From JAAXIE01 sp965263155 (lineage in GTDB: Bacteria; Chloroflexota; Dehalococcoidia; Lucifugimonadales; JAAXIE01): 64,000 bases of DNA. The stretch's first letter is position 1; every line of letters begins with the position of its first letter. Positions 43,293-53,516 of this stretch are shown here, in pieces. The notes under the pieces are model-generated. The model had not been told where the DNA came from and did not search any database. It worked only from the letters and a program-made list of their open reading frames with translations. A program made the translations under genes and the position numbers. The DNA lies in NCBI GenBank assembly GCA_965263155.1, contig OZ253586.1, positions 434,001 through 498,000 on the forward strand, given 5' to 3'.

Positions 43293-44960
43293 GTGTCCCA
43301 ACTGATGACTGGCAAACAGGCCCTGTTGGAAATGCTCAAGGCGGAAGGAGTTGAGTACATCTTCGGCAACCCTGGCACCAGCGAGGGGCCCATCATTGAC
43401 ATGCTGGGCGACTACCCGGAGTTCCGCTACATTCTGACCCTCCAGGAAAGCGTTGCCGTGGGGATGGGCGAATCCTACGCCCGGGCCACTGGACGTGCTT
43501 CCTTCGTCAGTCTCCATGTGGACAGCGGGCTGGCCAACGGCATCGCCCTCATGCTGGATGCACTCAATACCGGCACCCCTATGGTGGTCACCTCCGCCAA
43601 CTATGACGTCCGCAAGGTGAACGAGGGCATGACCGACTTGGCCCAACTGGTCCGGCCGGTAACCAAGTGGGCGGTGGAGTTGTCCCAAGCTGACCAGATA
43701 CCCAGTGCTATCCGGCGGGCCTTCAACGAGGCCAACAGCCATCCCAAGGGCCCGGTCTACGTCGGGTTCACCTCCAATGCTTTGGAGGGGATGGCCGAGA
43801 TGAACATCGTGCCCTCTCGGCCCGTTTACGACGCTCCTCGGCCCAGCCAAGAGGGTATCGCCCAAGCCGCGTCCCTGCTGCTCGACTCCAGTAGGCCCAT
43901 CATGCTGGTGGGCGACCGGCTCTCCGATGATGACGCCTTGGACCAAGCCGTGGAGTTGGCCGAGCTGATGGGCCTGCCAGTTTACCAAGCTGGAACTGAG
44001 GTGGCCTTCCCCACCGCGCACGGCCAGTTTCACGGCTACTTTTCTCTGCGGGTCGCTGCACAGCGTGCTATCCTTCAGCGGGTTGACCTCGTCCTAGCCG
44101 TTGGCGCGGACCCCTTTGCGGAGCTTTTCTATTGGGGAGATGTAATCCTTCCCTTGGCAGCCAAGCTGGTACACATCGACCCCAGCCCCGGCCGCATCGG
44201 ACGGTCCGAGCCGACGGACGTCGGCATCGTCGGTCATTGCGGGCTGGCCCTTTCGGAGCTGACCACGGCCGTGAAGGAGAGGTTGTCCCCAGGTGATTTG
44301 ACGGAAATCGAGGAGCGGAAGCAGGCCGTTGTGGCCGAAGGCCAGCGCAACCGCAAGTCCTTCGAAGAGTCCGTTGCTGAGAAGTGGGACCACGAGCCCA
44401 TGACTCCCGCCCGCATGATGTACGAGTTGGCCGCCTCCATGCCAGCCAACGCTATGGTCGTTGACGACTCCATCAGCAACCGAGGCGTGATGCGCCACTA
44501 TTTCCACGCCGCCCGTCGCGGTGACCTGCGGAGTGTCCGAGGACAGTCCATCGGTGGAGGCATCGGGGCGACTATGGGTACTCAGTGCGCCAATCCCGAC
44601 CGCCCTGTCTTTGGCCTTATCGGAGACGGCAGCGCCATGATGACCGTTCAAGGACTGTGGACGGCCGCCAACGACAACATTCCCTGTGTCTTCGTCATTT
44701 GCAACAACGGTATGTACCGGGTCCTCAAGGTCAACTTCAACATCTACCAGCAAGACGTCCTGAAGTTGCCCGAGACCTCCGGCGGAAGGCTTCTTTATTC
44801 CGATTTTGCGACCCCGTTTGACATGGCTTCTATCGCCAACAGTATGGGCGTCTATGGTGAACGCATCAGCGACCCAGCCGAGATTAAGCCTGCGGTGGAC
44901 CGGGCTGTGGCCTCCGGCAAACCAGCCCTTCTGGATATCGTGATAGACGGCTCGTTATAA
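43293..44960 (+). CDS. thiamine-diphosphate-dependent enzyme (acetolactate synthase/benzoylformate decarboxylase type)
   Basis: The 555-residue protein has the three domains of the family. The N-terminal pyrimidine-binding domain has FGNPGTSEGPI with the catalytic Glu in TLQESVAVGMGESYARATGR near residue 50. A central domain follows. The C-terminal domain has the diphosphate/Mg motif GDGSAMMTVQGLWTAANDNIPCVFVICNN (GDG-x24-27-NN). The lack of an FAD region and of an ilvN neighbour makes benzoylformate decarboxylase or a related 2-keto acid decarboxylase as likely as acetolactate synthase. GTG 43293 follows CGGAGG. Confidence 0.88.
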   Translation: MSQLMTGKQALLEMLKAEGVEYIFGNPGTSEGPIIDMLGDYPEFRYILTLQESVAVGMGESYARATGRASFVSLHVDSGLANGIALMLDALNTGTPMVVTSANYDVRKVNEGMTDLAQLVRPVTKWAVELSQADQIPSAIRRAFNEANSHPKGPVYVGFTSNALEGMAEMNIVPSRPVYDAPRPSQEGIAQAASLLLDSSRPIMLVGDRLSDDDALDQAVELAELMGLPVYQAGTEVAFPTAHGQFHGYFSLRVAAQRAILQRVDLVLAVGADPFAELFYWGDVILPLAAKLVHIDPSPGRIGRSEPTDVGIVGHCGLALSELTTAVKERLSPGDLTEIEERKQAVVAEGQRNRKSFEESVAEKWDHEPMTPARMMYELAASMPANAMVVDDSISNRGVMRHYFHAARRGDLRSVRGQSIGGGIGATMGTQCANPDRPVFGLIGDGSAMMTVQGLWTAANDNIPCVFVICNNGMYRVLKVNFNIYQQDVLKLPETSGGRLLYSDFATPFDMASIANSMGVYGERISDPAEIKPAVDRAVASGKPALLDIVIDGSL

Positions 44961-45042
44961 GACCCGTCTTACCGGTGACCCCTCGACCTTTCGTGCTCAT
45001 TGGCCCAAATGCGAGAAGACCGCTCCAAGGAGAGGAACGATT

Positions 45043-46389
45043 ATGACCGCGCAGACCAACCCCGGAGCCTTGGATCCCGCCCTACTCGCCGGTTTTCAGG
45101 AGGCCTTTGAATCGCAGCCTTCCCATCAACTGATGCAGAATGTGGTTACCCAGCACGATGTGAATGATGTGGCTCTGAACCGCAATATCGTTGCCGAAGC
45201 GACTCACACCTTTTCCACCCTGCTGGACGATTGGGGAGTCACCAACCAAGCTCGCTCCGGACGCTGCTGGATGTTCGCTGGCCTAAACCTGTTTCGAACG
45301 GAGACCAAGGACCTGCTCAACGTCAAGGAGTTCGAATTCAGCCAGAGCTATGTGATGTTCTGGGACAAGATGGAGCGGGCGAACTACGTCTTGGAAGCGG
45401 TCATCGAGACCGCCGACCGCTCCGTAGACGATCGAGTGGTGGCTTGGCTGTTGCATCAACCCTTGGGAGATGGCGGCCAGTGGGACATGTTTGTCAGCTT
45501 GGTCAGAAAGCACGGCGTGGTCCCTAAGGCCATCATGCCCGAAACAGAAAGCTCCGGGAATTCAGCCCGAATGAACTCCAGCCTCAACTACCAAGTGCGT
45601 CAAGGGGCCCGGGATATCCGCCGGTTATACGCTGAAGAAGGGGGCTTGGTTGCCATGCGCCAAGCCAAGGAGAGAATCCTGCGTTCCGTGTATCAAATCC
45701 TGTGCATTCACCTCGGCAATCCGCCAGCCAAGTTCAACTGGCAGTGGAAGGACAAGGATGGCGAGTTTCACCGGGACGGCGGCATGACCCCCTTGGAGTT
45801 CGCCGACAAGTATATCGCCACTCCTATGGAGGAATACGTCTGCCTAGTCCACGACCCGCGCCAGTCCAACCCGCCGGGCAGCACCTACACCGTCCAGTAT
45901 CTAGGCAATGTAGTCGACGGGACCCGGATCAAGTACCTGAATGTGGATATCGGGTTGATGAAGGACATTGCCATGCGGATGCTCCAAGACGGCAAGCCCG
46001 TCTGGATGGGATGCGACACGGGCAAGCAGATGCACCGGGACAAGGGACTGTGGGACGCCGAGCTGTTCGACTACGCCGGTGTCTATAACGCCGAGTTTTC
46101 CATGGACAAGGCGGAGCGGTTGGAGTACCACCAGACGGCCATGACCCATGCGATGCTGTTCACTGGCGTGGATGTGGTGGACGGGCAGCCACGCCGCTGG
46201 CGGGTGGAAAACAGCTGGGACGACAAGGTAGGAGACAAGGGGTTCTGCCTGATGAACGATTCGTGGTTCGCAGAGTACATGTTCGAAATAGCCGCACCGA
46301 AGAGCTACCTCCCTGAAAACCTGCAGCAAGCCTTGGAGCTGGAGCCGGTAGTGTTGCCCCCGTGGGATCCGATGGGGTCGCTGGCGTAG
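45043..46389 (+). CDS. pepC: aminopeptidase C / bleomycin hydrolase family cysteine peptidase
   Basis: The 448-residue peptidase C1B enzyme removes N-terminal residues from peptides in the cytoplasm. Catalytic residues are Cys75 (SGRCWMFAG), His369 (MTHAMLFTGV) and Asn390 (RVENSWDD). Family hallmarks such as NQARSGRCWMFAGLN are intact, and the length is normal. No signal peptide is present, as in the hexameric self-compartmentalised family. ATG 45043 follows AAGGAGAGG. It sits 82 nt after the TPP-enzyme gene and beside peptide-binding genes on either side. Confidence 0.93.
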   Translation: MTAQTNPGALDPALLAGFQEAFESQPSHQLMQNVVTQHDVNDVALNRNIVAEATHTFSTLLDDWGVTNQARSGRCWMFAGLNLFRTETKDLLNVKEFEFSQSYVMFWDKMERANYVLEAVIETADRSVDDRVVAWLLHQPLGDGGQWDMFVSLVRKHGVVPKAIMPETESSGNSARMNSSLNYQVRQGARDIRRLYAEEGGLVAMRQAKERILRSVYQILCIHLGNPPAKFNWQWKDKDGEFHRDGGMTPLEFADKYIATPMEEYVCLVHDPRQSNPPGSTYTVQYLGNVVDGTRIKYLNVDIGLMKDIAMRMLQDGKPVWMGCDTGKQMHRDKGLWDAELFDYAGVYNAEFSMDKAERLEYHQTAMTHAMLFTGVDVVDGQPRRWRVENSWDDKVGDKGFCLMNDSWFAEYMFEIAAPKSYLPENLQQALELEPVVLPPWDPMGSLA

Positions 46390-46604
46390 ACTTCCATTTG
46401 GCCAACCCAAGAATTGGTTGCATGACGGAAGGTAGCGTTGGCTGCCCTGTTGCAACCTATCCACTCCCGTCGTCTCACCAGCTACCGCTGTCCCCCAGAG
46501 TGCTAAAAGGTGGATACGGTTACTACCTGAGCCTATGGGCACTCAATCCTTGAGTTTATATTTTGACGTTCTCGCCCGATATTCTTGTCATTGAAGCAAT
46601 GTGG

Positions 46605-48837
46605 CTAGGGCTGAATGGGGCCTAGCTTGATGCCCGACAGGTCCAACTGCCCTATCGGAAGCACGCGGAACCCTTCTACGTGGGGGCGCACCAAGACGAA
46701 GTCCTGCGAGTGGTAGAGGGGTATGATGCCCGCGTCATCAATTAGCAACTGCTCAGCTTGCTGGTACAGCCCCAACCTCACATCGTAGTCCATCTCCACC
46801 CTAGCCGGTTCCACCGCAGCAAGTCGAGGAAGTTCTCTGGATCAGGGTAGTCGGCCACCCATCCGTAGGAGTACAGGTGTTTTCCGGTACTCTCCAAGTT
46901 GTAGAAATACTCATCCGGATCCACCAGTTCCACTTTCACTTCCACACCTAGGTTCTCCTCCCAAGAGTCCAGCATGAACTGCACCGTCAAAGAAGGACGT
47001 CCCTCATCGTCTGACGCAGTGAAGATTATCTTCGGGAGCTCATCTGCATACCGGGACTCCGCCAGAAGTTGCCGCGCCATCTCGGGGCCAAAGGGGATGT
47101 GGTAGCCGGGAATGCCCGGAGGCAGTAACCCGTTGGCCAGCTTCACGCCTCCTTCCAGCATCTCCTCAATAAGCTTTTCCCGGTCCACGGCCATGGCGAA
47201 GGCACGCCGTACCTTGGGGTTGTCAAACGGCGGCTCTGTCGTGTCCATCACCACGAAAGAGCTGACGAGCTGGTCAAACTCGTACAAGTCCTGGTTCAAC
47301 TCTGGGTGGCCACGCACAAGATCCAGCCACCTAGGGCCCACGAAAACCGCGTCCCATGCATCGCCCAAGTACATATCAAGTAGGGTAGCTCCAGGCAAAG
47401 TCTCGAGCGGCGACACCAAGTATTCCAATTCAACGGGCGTATGTTAGCCGTCATACCGTTCCAACACGACTAACCGGCCTCGCTCCCACTCACGTATCCA
47501 GTAAGGGCCAGAGCCATTGATCACCTCTGCCTGCCACCAGTCCGCGCCCAACGCTTCCACGGCGAGCCGGTCTACCACGTAGCTGGCGGGATAGGTCAGC
47601 TTGGCTAGGAAGTACTCCTTGGGCGCGTCTATAGTGATGCGCAGGGTGCGCTCGTCTACTACCTCCACCCCAGCCACCTCACCGGCCTCGCCCTCCAATT
47701 TCTCGTGTATCCCCACAATGTCGCCGAGATAGAGGGGCACCGTATCACTACGCAGTTCCGGATCAGAAGCGCGTTCTACGGAGTATTTGAAGTCGTGGGC
47801 GGTGATTGGGCGGGCGTCTTGGAAGTAGATTCCCCTGCGCAGGGTATGTAGATGGTGCCCGTCTCGTCCACCTCCCAGCTCTCGGCCAAGTCCGGAACAA
47901 CCCTGAGATGGGAGTCAAATCGGACCAGGCCACTGAACACGCTACTCACAAAGGTGTGGGAAACGGTCTGCCTGACCAAGGCGGGGTCCATGGTGCTGGG
48001 CTCGCCGAGGAGCATGGTGAAAGCGCGGTCATGGGGTATGCCATAGATCGCCGGTTCAAAGCTCGAGATACTGGACTGCATTCTGTCGAAGGTCTTCGCA
48101 AACCTCTGGGCCTCGTCCTCGTAGGCGGTGAGGACAAGCGCGCATGTGAAGGTTTTGCGCATGCTCACCTGCACACGGTGAAGCACAATTGTGTCCTCCC
48201 CCCGAATGGGTGAGGTTGGCGCGTTCGGCCTCCGAGCCGTCCGTCAAGGTCACCACACCCAAGTTTTCTACTTCCGGCGACAGCCCCTCAGCAATCTCCT
48301 CTCTCACGAATATCTCGACCGCGTCCTCAAGCCGGTCGCTCAAAGGCGTTTCGACGTCATGAAACAGCGTGAATAGCAGTAAGTGCGAGTCTGCGTTCAG
48401 CGGGTTGATGGCTCGCATCCATATGAATGACCCCTCTTGCTTGTTCGCCTGCCACCAGTCGTGGTAGTCAAACCGGATGCCAATTTCCGGGTCCTCAAAG
48501 GAACTGAATCCTACGGAGTCACCGGTTCAGGTTCCGGAGTTGGCTCAGGCGTCGGCTCCGGAGTTGGTTCTGGGGTTGGCACCGGCGTAGGCTGGGGCGT
48601 AGGTGGCGGAATTGGCTCCGGAGTAGGAACAGGAGTCGGCATTGGGGCGAGTGTGGGCGTGGGAGTATGACTCCGGCGTAGGAGATGGAGTGGGAGTCGT
48701 CACCGGGGTAGCCGTTGGCACGATCGTGGCCGCCGCCGTAGCTGTTGCAATAGGTGTTGCCGTGGAATCCTCACCGCCACACGCTAGGGCCAAGCCAGCA
48801 ATAGAGGGAGCAGCATCAGGGTTAGAACACGCTTCAC
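46605..48837 (-). pseudogene. oligopeptide-binding lipoprotein gene, multiply broken
   Basis: Pieces in several minus-strand frames give one family 5 solute-binding protein like the intact one at 39138. In order they are: GTG 48837 with a lipoprotein signal (frameshift near 48800, then LALACGGED); a Pro/Thr-rich spacer; an extra N-terminal domain; MLLGEPSTMDPALVRQTVSH; PLYLGDIVGIHEKLEGE; a TAA at about 47441-47443; PPFDNPKVRRAFAMAVDRE; SYGWVADYPDPENF; and a shifted tail ending at 46605. At least four frameshifts and one stop make it non-functional. Confidence 0.85.
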
Positions 48838-48972
48838 TTGTACCGTCTCCAAAGCGGGACCCGCCAGTTTGGAGGTCCCATCAAGATGTTTGCCATAACA
48901 CGCTCGGGCGATAAGGGTATATTTTGTCAACGGAAGTATCCTGAGAGTCAATGAGGTTAATGCATTATGATC

Positions 48973-50649
48973 TCAGCCTGGAGATCTACCTTCTGGCTCC
49001 CTGTCGCTCCTCTGCGTCAACTCACCCTCCACCTCCGCCATCAGCACCACCAAGTCCAGCACATCGTGGCTGGTCACAGACCCTAGGAATTCACCCGAGT
49101 CCCGGTCATGCACCGGAATAACCGTCAGCAAATGGCTGGCCATGCGTTCCAGCACATCGTCGATGGGCTCCTCCGGCCAAGCGTGGGGAGTGTGCAGGCG
49201 AAGCACATTCCCCAAGGGCGTCGTCTCCCAAGAACCTCCGGGCACAAACCTGAGACGTGTCATTGAGAGTATCCCCGACACCTTCCCATCCTCCATTACG
49301 AGATAGTCGTGCTGACCAGGGACTGTCCACTCGTCGACGAAGCTCTTGACCGATATACCCGGCGTCGGATAACTGCGCGTCCTGTCCAACACACTACCCA
49401 CCCGGACGCCCTCCAAGGCATAACGCGCGAAAGATGGAGGCACAGCATCAGGCAAGCTTGGGGGATGACTAATCCTAGCCCGGCTCACTGCAAAGCTGAT
49501 CGCTTGAGGCATCAGCAGGATGTAACCGAACATGATCAGCACCAGCAGAGAGAAGACGTCCTGCTCAATAACGCCGTTCTCCAGCAACACCACCAGCAGG
49601 GCAATCTCAGCCACGCCCTTGGCCATCAGGCCCGTGGCCAAGGCGAAGGGGGACTCCAGTCTTGTCACGTACGTGCTGACAAACGACCCTGCAAACTTCC
49701 CCAGCAACGGGACCAAGACCAAGGCTGCGATGGTCGCGGCTGACAGATCAAGGAAGGAGAGATCGAATCGTAGGCCAGCCGATGCGAAGAAAAGGGGGAC
49801 GAAGAGGCCTTCCGACGCGCTTCGCATCCCAGGCATAATGTCCGACCGCACGCGCTGAGGCAGCCCCGACAGCGCGGTGCCGAAGAGCAGTGCCCCTATT
49901 GAGCCGTGTAGCCCGATAGCTTCGGCCGCCACGACCATCAGGAACAGGCCTCCAAAGAGCAGCCCGAAGGAGAGCTCCGGCACGTTCAGGAACCGCTGCA
50001 GGTAGGCGAGGGCAGGCGAAATCACTCGTGCCGATAGCACCCATGCCACCACGACGAAACCAGCGATTTGGCCCAGAATACGGAGTACGCCCATAGTACT
50101 CAGCCCGTGCCCATGTTCGCCCACGGTAAACCCCACCACCAGCAAAGCCAGCACCTCGGCTATGATGACCGTGGTGAATATTTTGAGACCTATGGGCTCT
50201 TTGAGATGCCCTCCATCTGCTAGCACTTTGACCACTAGACCCAAGCTGGAGAGAGACAGGATCCCGGCTAGGGCGAGCCCCTCGGTGAAATGCAGGCCTA
50301 GAGCGAAGTCCAAGTGAAACAGGTCAGAGGTCACCACCAAGGCAGCCATCAGCGATATGAGCACCGACATCACTGCGGCTACGAAATACCGGCCCCGTAT
50401 GGTCGACAGGAACCCCCGCAGATCGATCTCGTCCAGCCCGATGAGAAAGAAGAGGACGAAGACCCCAATCTGGAAGAAAAGGTGAGTTCCGGAAGCTAAT
50501 TCGACTATACCGGTGACTGGCCCCAAAACGATGCCGGTCACTGTGTAAGCTACTATGGAATTCAGACCGAAGCGGCCGAGTATGCCTTCGGCCAGCTTGG
50601 CGACGATAATGAGCAGTCCTACGTGAAGCAGGACATCCAATAATTCCAT
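48973..50649 (-). CDS. cation:proton antiporter with C-terminal CBS domains
   Basis: The 558-residue protein has about 12-13 membrane segments of the CPA2/KefB type (residues 1-390, with IGLDEIDLRGFLSTIRG near 70). A cytoplasmic part carries two CBS motifs, SGILSMTRLRFVPG and VIPVHDRDSGEFLGSVTSHDVLDLV. CBS pairs usually sense adenine nucleotides and gate transport. Sodium or potassium is exchanged for protons; which one is not visible. The KTN/TrkA-N domain of KefB is absent. No clear ribosome site precedes ATG 50649. Confidence 0.86.
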   Translation of the reverse strand: MELLDVLLHVGLLIIVAKLAEGILGRFGLNSIVAYTVTGIVLGPVTGIVELASGTHLFFQIGVFVLFFLIGLDEIDLRGFLSTIRGRYFVAAVMSVLISLMAALVVTSDLFHLDFALGLHFTEGLALAGILSLSSLGLVVKVLADGGHLKEPIGLKIFTTVIIAEVLALLVVGFTVGEHGHGLSTMGVLRILGQIAGFVVVAWVLSARVISPALAYLQRFLNVPELSFGLLFGGLFLMVVAAEAIGLHGSIGALLFGTALSGLPQRVRSDIMPGMRSASEGLFVPLFFASAGLRFDLSFLDLSAATIAALVLVPLLGKFAGSFVSTYVTRLESPFALATGLMAKGVAEIALLVVLLENGVIEQDVFSLLVLIMFGYILLMPQAISFAVSRARISHPPSLPDAVPPSFARYALEGVRVGSVLDRTRSYPTPGISVKSFVDEWTVPGQHDYLVMEDGKVSGILSMTRLRFVPGGSWETTPLGNVLRLHTPHAWPEEPIDDVLERMASHLLTVIPVHDRDSGEFLGSVTSHDVLDLVVLMAEVEGELTQRSDREPEGRSPG

Positions 50650-51090
50650 TGAAGTCTTGAGTACCCTGTATGCAGATATGTAAGAGGCAGATATGTTAGA
50701 GAAGGGTTGCAGCCACTAGATTAGCACGCTCCTCGCCAAAGCACACTGCCACAGCCAAGACCAGGCTATACCTGTCCAGACCGCCTCAGGTTGCTATGGG
50801 TGATCTAGGTTGCGGAAATACCACAGACTCGTAGCAAGTGCGGAAATACCACAGACTCGTAGCAAGTTCTGTTGACTAACTCGCTTATGTTTACTTAGAA
50901 TCGCATCCGTCAAGCCACCTAGTCGACTTGGCGGATGCGGCGAACTCATCGCCCGACGCTGGACCAAACGACCACAACACCCGTCCGGCGCGAAGTGAGG
51001 GATGTATGGGACTTAACCCGGTGTCGCCCACCGCGTTCCTTCCAAGCCTGTCATTACCCTCCCACAAAGTAAACAGGCCGAGGATAGACT
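50650..51090. other. intergenic region with 28-bp tandem duplication
   Basis: No gene is supported. The exact 28-nt unit TGCGGAAATACCACAGACTC... occurs at 50811-50838 and 50839-50866. Near 50668 a TATGCAGATAT word resembles one upstream of the recombinase at about 55170. The rest has no clear structure. Confidence 0.5.
50811..50866. repeat. perfect 28-bp tandem repeat, two copies
   Basis: Units at 50811-50838 and 50839-50866 are identical, with no spacer, so this is a duplication and not a CRISPR array. Confidence 0.85.
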
Positions 51091-51879
51091 ATGCCCGTTG
51101 ATCTTGATTCCCTGTTTCCCAATGGGCTGGCCGTCAACGATGCGTTTGAATTGCTTTGGCCCGCAGCTCTGTACCTTCTTGGTATGGTCGTCTATGCCGT
51201 TTTCATCTTCAAGTTCTACCGCTTTGTCGCCGCCCGCGACATGTTCGAGATGGACCTGTCCAAGTACGAGGAGTCGCGCTTCAAGCTGATACGAGCCTTC
51301 CTCCACTTGGTCATGTACCTGGTCAAGTACATACTCGTATTCCCCTTGTTCGCCATCTTCTGGTTCACCGTGCTCACGCTTATTCTTGCCTTCCTATCCA
51401 AGGAACAGGTATTCCCCCAGGTCCTTCTGGCTGCCCTAGCCACGGTCAGCGCCATCCGGGTTACCGCCTATTACAACGAAGACCTCTCGCGTGACTTGGC
51501 GAAAATTCTGCCCTTTGCCGTGCTAGGCATCTTCATCATCGACGCCTCCTTCTTTGAGGTGTCCTCTTCTATGAGCGTCTTAGCGCAGGCCAACGATCAC
51601 CGCGAAAGCATCCTCTACCACCTAGGATTCCTCATCGGACTAGAGTTCGTCCTAAGGTTGCTGATGGGTATCATGGCATTCCTCATCGGGATTGTGCGGC
51701 TGATAACAAGAAAGCCGGTTGTCGAAGAGACTATTGCCGAACCGGAAGCCGAGTTCGCCGCTATCCCCATGGAAGAGCAATGGACAGAAGAGGAACGTGA
51801 AGAAGAGGAAAGGGCCGAAGCTCCTGTCCCAGCACCCGCGCTCCCAACTGTGCCCTCTTCTTACGCTCAGAATCCATAA
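51091..51879 (+). CDS. hypothetical multi-pass membrane protein
   Basis: The 262-residue protein has about five hydrophobic segments (ALYLLGMVVYAVFIFKF near residue 27, VKYILVFPLFAIFWFTVL near 80, and others to about 205). The cytoplasmic tail is acidic (EEREEEERAEAPVPAPA). No family recognised. GAGGATAG precedes ATG 51091. It is not in an obvious operon. Confidence 0.7.
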   Translation: MPVDLDSLFPNGLAVNDAFELLWPAALYLLGMVVYAVFIFKFYRFVAARDMFEMDLSKYEESRFKLIRAFLHLVMYLVKYILVFPLFAIFWFTVLTLILAFLSKEQVFPQVLLAALATVSAIRVTAYYNEDLSRDLAKILPFAVLGIFIIDASFFEVSSSMSVLAQANDHRESILYHLGFLIGLEFVLRLLMGIMAFLIGIVRLITRKPVVEETIAEPEAEFAAIPMEEQWTEEEREEEERAEAPVPAPALPTVPSSYAQNP

Positions 51880-52032
51880 TGCACCTCGTTTTGCTCTTAA
51901 CAGGTGAAATGAGCAGGCCACTCCCCGCAACTGCCTTCTCTATGTAATGGACCGGTCGCGCCATGGTTCCTATTCAACTGCCACGACCAAGGTCGTGAGG
52001 TTACGAATAGTCTCGCTGCGCGGAGGTAGTGA

Positions 52033-53516
52033 ATGAAGCGCCGATGTCTTTACATCTTGTTGTCTTTGTTGATGGCCGTGGGGTGGCGACGAGGCCACCC
52101 CCACTGCAACTGAAGCTGCCACCGTGGCACCCATACCTACCGCTACACCCGTCGCCACCACAGCTCCGGCAACCGCCACGCCCTCGGCAGTGGAGGACAC
52201 CACGACCCCCGCTCTTCCTCCGACGGAGGCTCCAGTCATACCCGAAGTGGATGAAGCTTTGGCTGCCTACGCTGCAGAGCACGCGGGCGGGCCGGGGGCC
52301 ATATTCGTCGGCGACCCGATGCAACTCCTCGGTCTCCCGCCACATCCAGGACTGATGTTCCAAGCGACGGAAGAGCAGTACATGCAGGGAGCAGCCGGCG
52401 CGCTGTTCGGTATACCAGCATTGGGTGTCGACAGCCACATGTTCATCTACACCAGCGACTACTACAAGGGTTTGATAAAGAAGGCCCGACTTGCCAACCC
52501 TACTCCGCTTACCTCCTCTGGTGAGAGCATCAAGATTCAGCATGCCTGCATCGTGCGGCAGTTGCCGCCGTGTGTCTTGATTCAGGCCTATCTCGCACCG
52601 AACATCGCCAAGCGTACTAATGGTCAAGTAGAACTCTCGGTAGTGAGCTTCCCCGAGCTGGGATTGGCTGGCCCCGAGACCTTAGACCAGGTGAGCGACG
52701 GTACACTGGACATGGCCAACATCTATGCCGGCTACGTGGCCGGCTCATTGCCAGCCCTTGAGATACAGGCCCTCTGGGGGTGTCCGCCGATTGGGAGCCT
52801 CCTATTCCGCGCTCACCGCTGTAGCCCCTGAGGTGGACCAGATAATTCTGGACGCTATCGGAGGAAGCCCTGTGTTGAACCGGAACTGGTTCGCTGGCTC
52901 CGACAACTGGTTCTTCAGCAATAGCCCCCTCATGACCCTTGAAGATTTCAAAGACGTAACGATGCGGTCCCATGGCGCCGCCATCTCCGACTTCATCGTC
53001 GGTATGGGAGCCGAGGCAGAGTTCCTTGGCGCAGGCCAGTTTTATTGCCTTGGAACTGGACCAAGTTGATGCGGCCGCCTCCCCCTAATCCCATCCCTCT
53101 CGGAGAAGCTGTACGAGGTGTCGGACTTCATGGCCGGCCCCGTCATCGGCTTCGGATACACCAACAACGTCATCAACAAAGACGTGTGGGACGACATCCC
53201 CGAAGATTTGCAGCAGATCATGATAGAGGAGGGCGCCAAGGCTGAATTGGAAGCCCTGTGCCTGGCTCCCTTCGAGAACCTGTTCGGCCTGCAGGCCAAC
53301 CTGACGCTGGGCGTACAACCGGTGCCCTTTTCCCAAGAGATACGGGATCACATTCGAAACGTGGTGGTGCCGAAGCATGTCTACCCCGGCTGGTTGAGGC
53401 GTCTCGGGTTCCCCGGCAAGAATGAGGCGGTGATAAACGCCTCCAACGAGAAGGCAAACCCCTACACTGGGTGGTGGGTCAACGATGACGGCACCATATT
53501 CCCAGTTCCTCAATAG
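52033..53516 (+). pseudogene. TRAP transporter DctP-type binding lipoprotein, broken
   Basis: ATG 52033 with GGAGG starts a signal sequence (LYILLSLLMAVG). One base lost at the expected lipobox moves the rest to another frame. That frame has a Thr/Pro spacer and LAPNIAKRTNGQVELSV and TLDQVSDGTLDMANIYAG, typical of DctP. A second shift near 52790 and a further pair of indels between about 53028 and 53100 follow. The C-terminal part (SDFMAGPVIGFGYTNNVINKDVW) ends at 53516. No TRAP permease genes are nearby. It is inactive, and a recombinase gene abuts its 3' end. Confidence 0.82.

Noticed and set aside
46778..47740. TAA between two parts of the peptide-binding pseudogene as a recoded codon
   Set aside because: The same gene also has several frameshifts, so decay explains it.
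48520..48690. G/T-rich repeated sequence as a CRISPR or regulatory array
   Set aside because: On the minus strand it encodes the Pro/Thr/Ser spacer of the broken peptide-binding lipoprotein.
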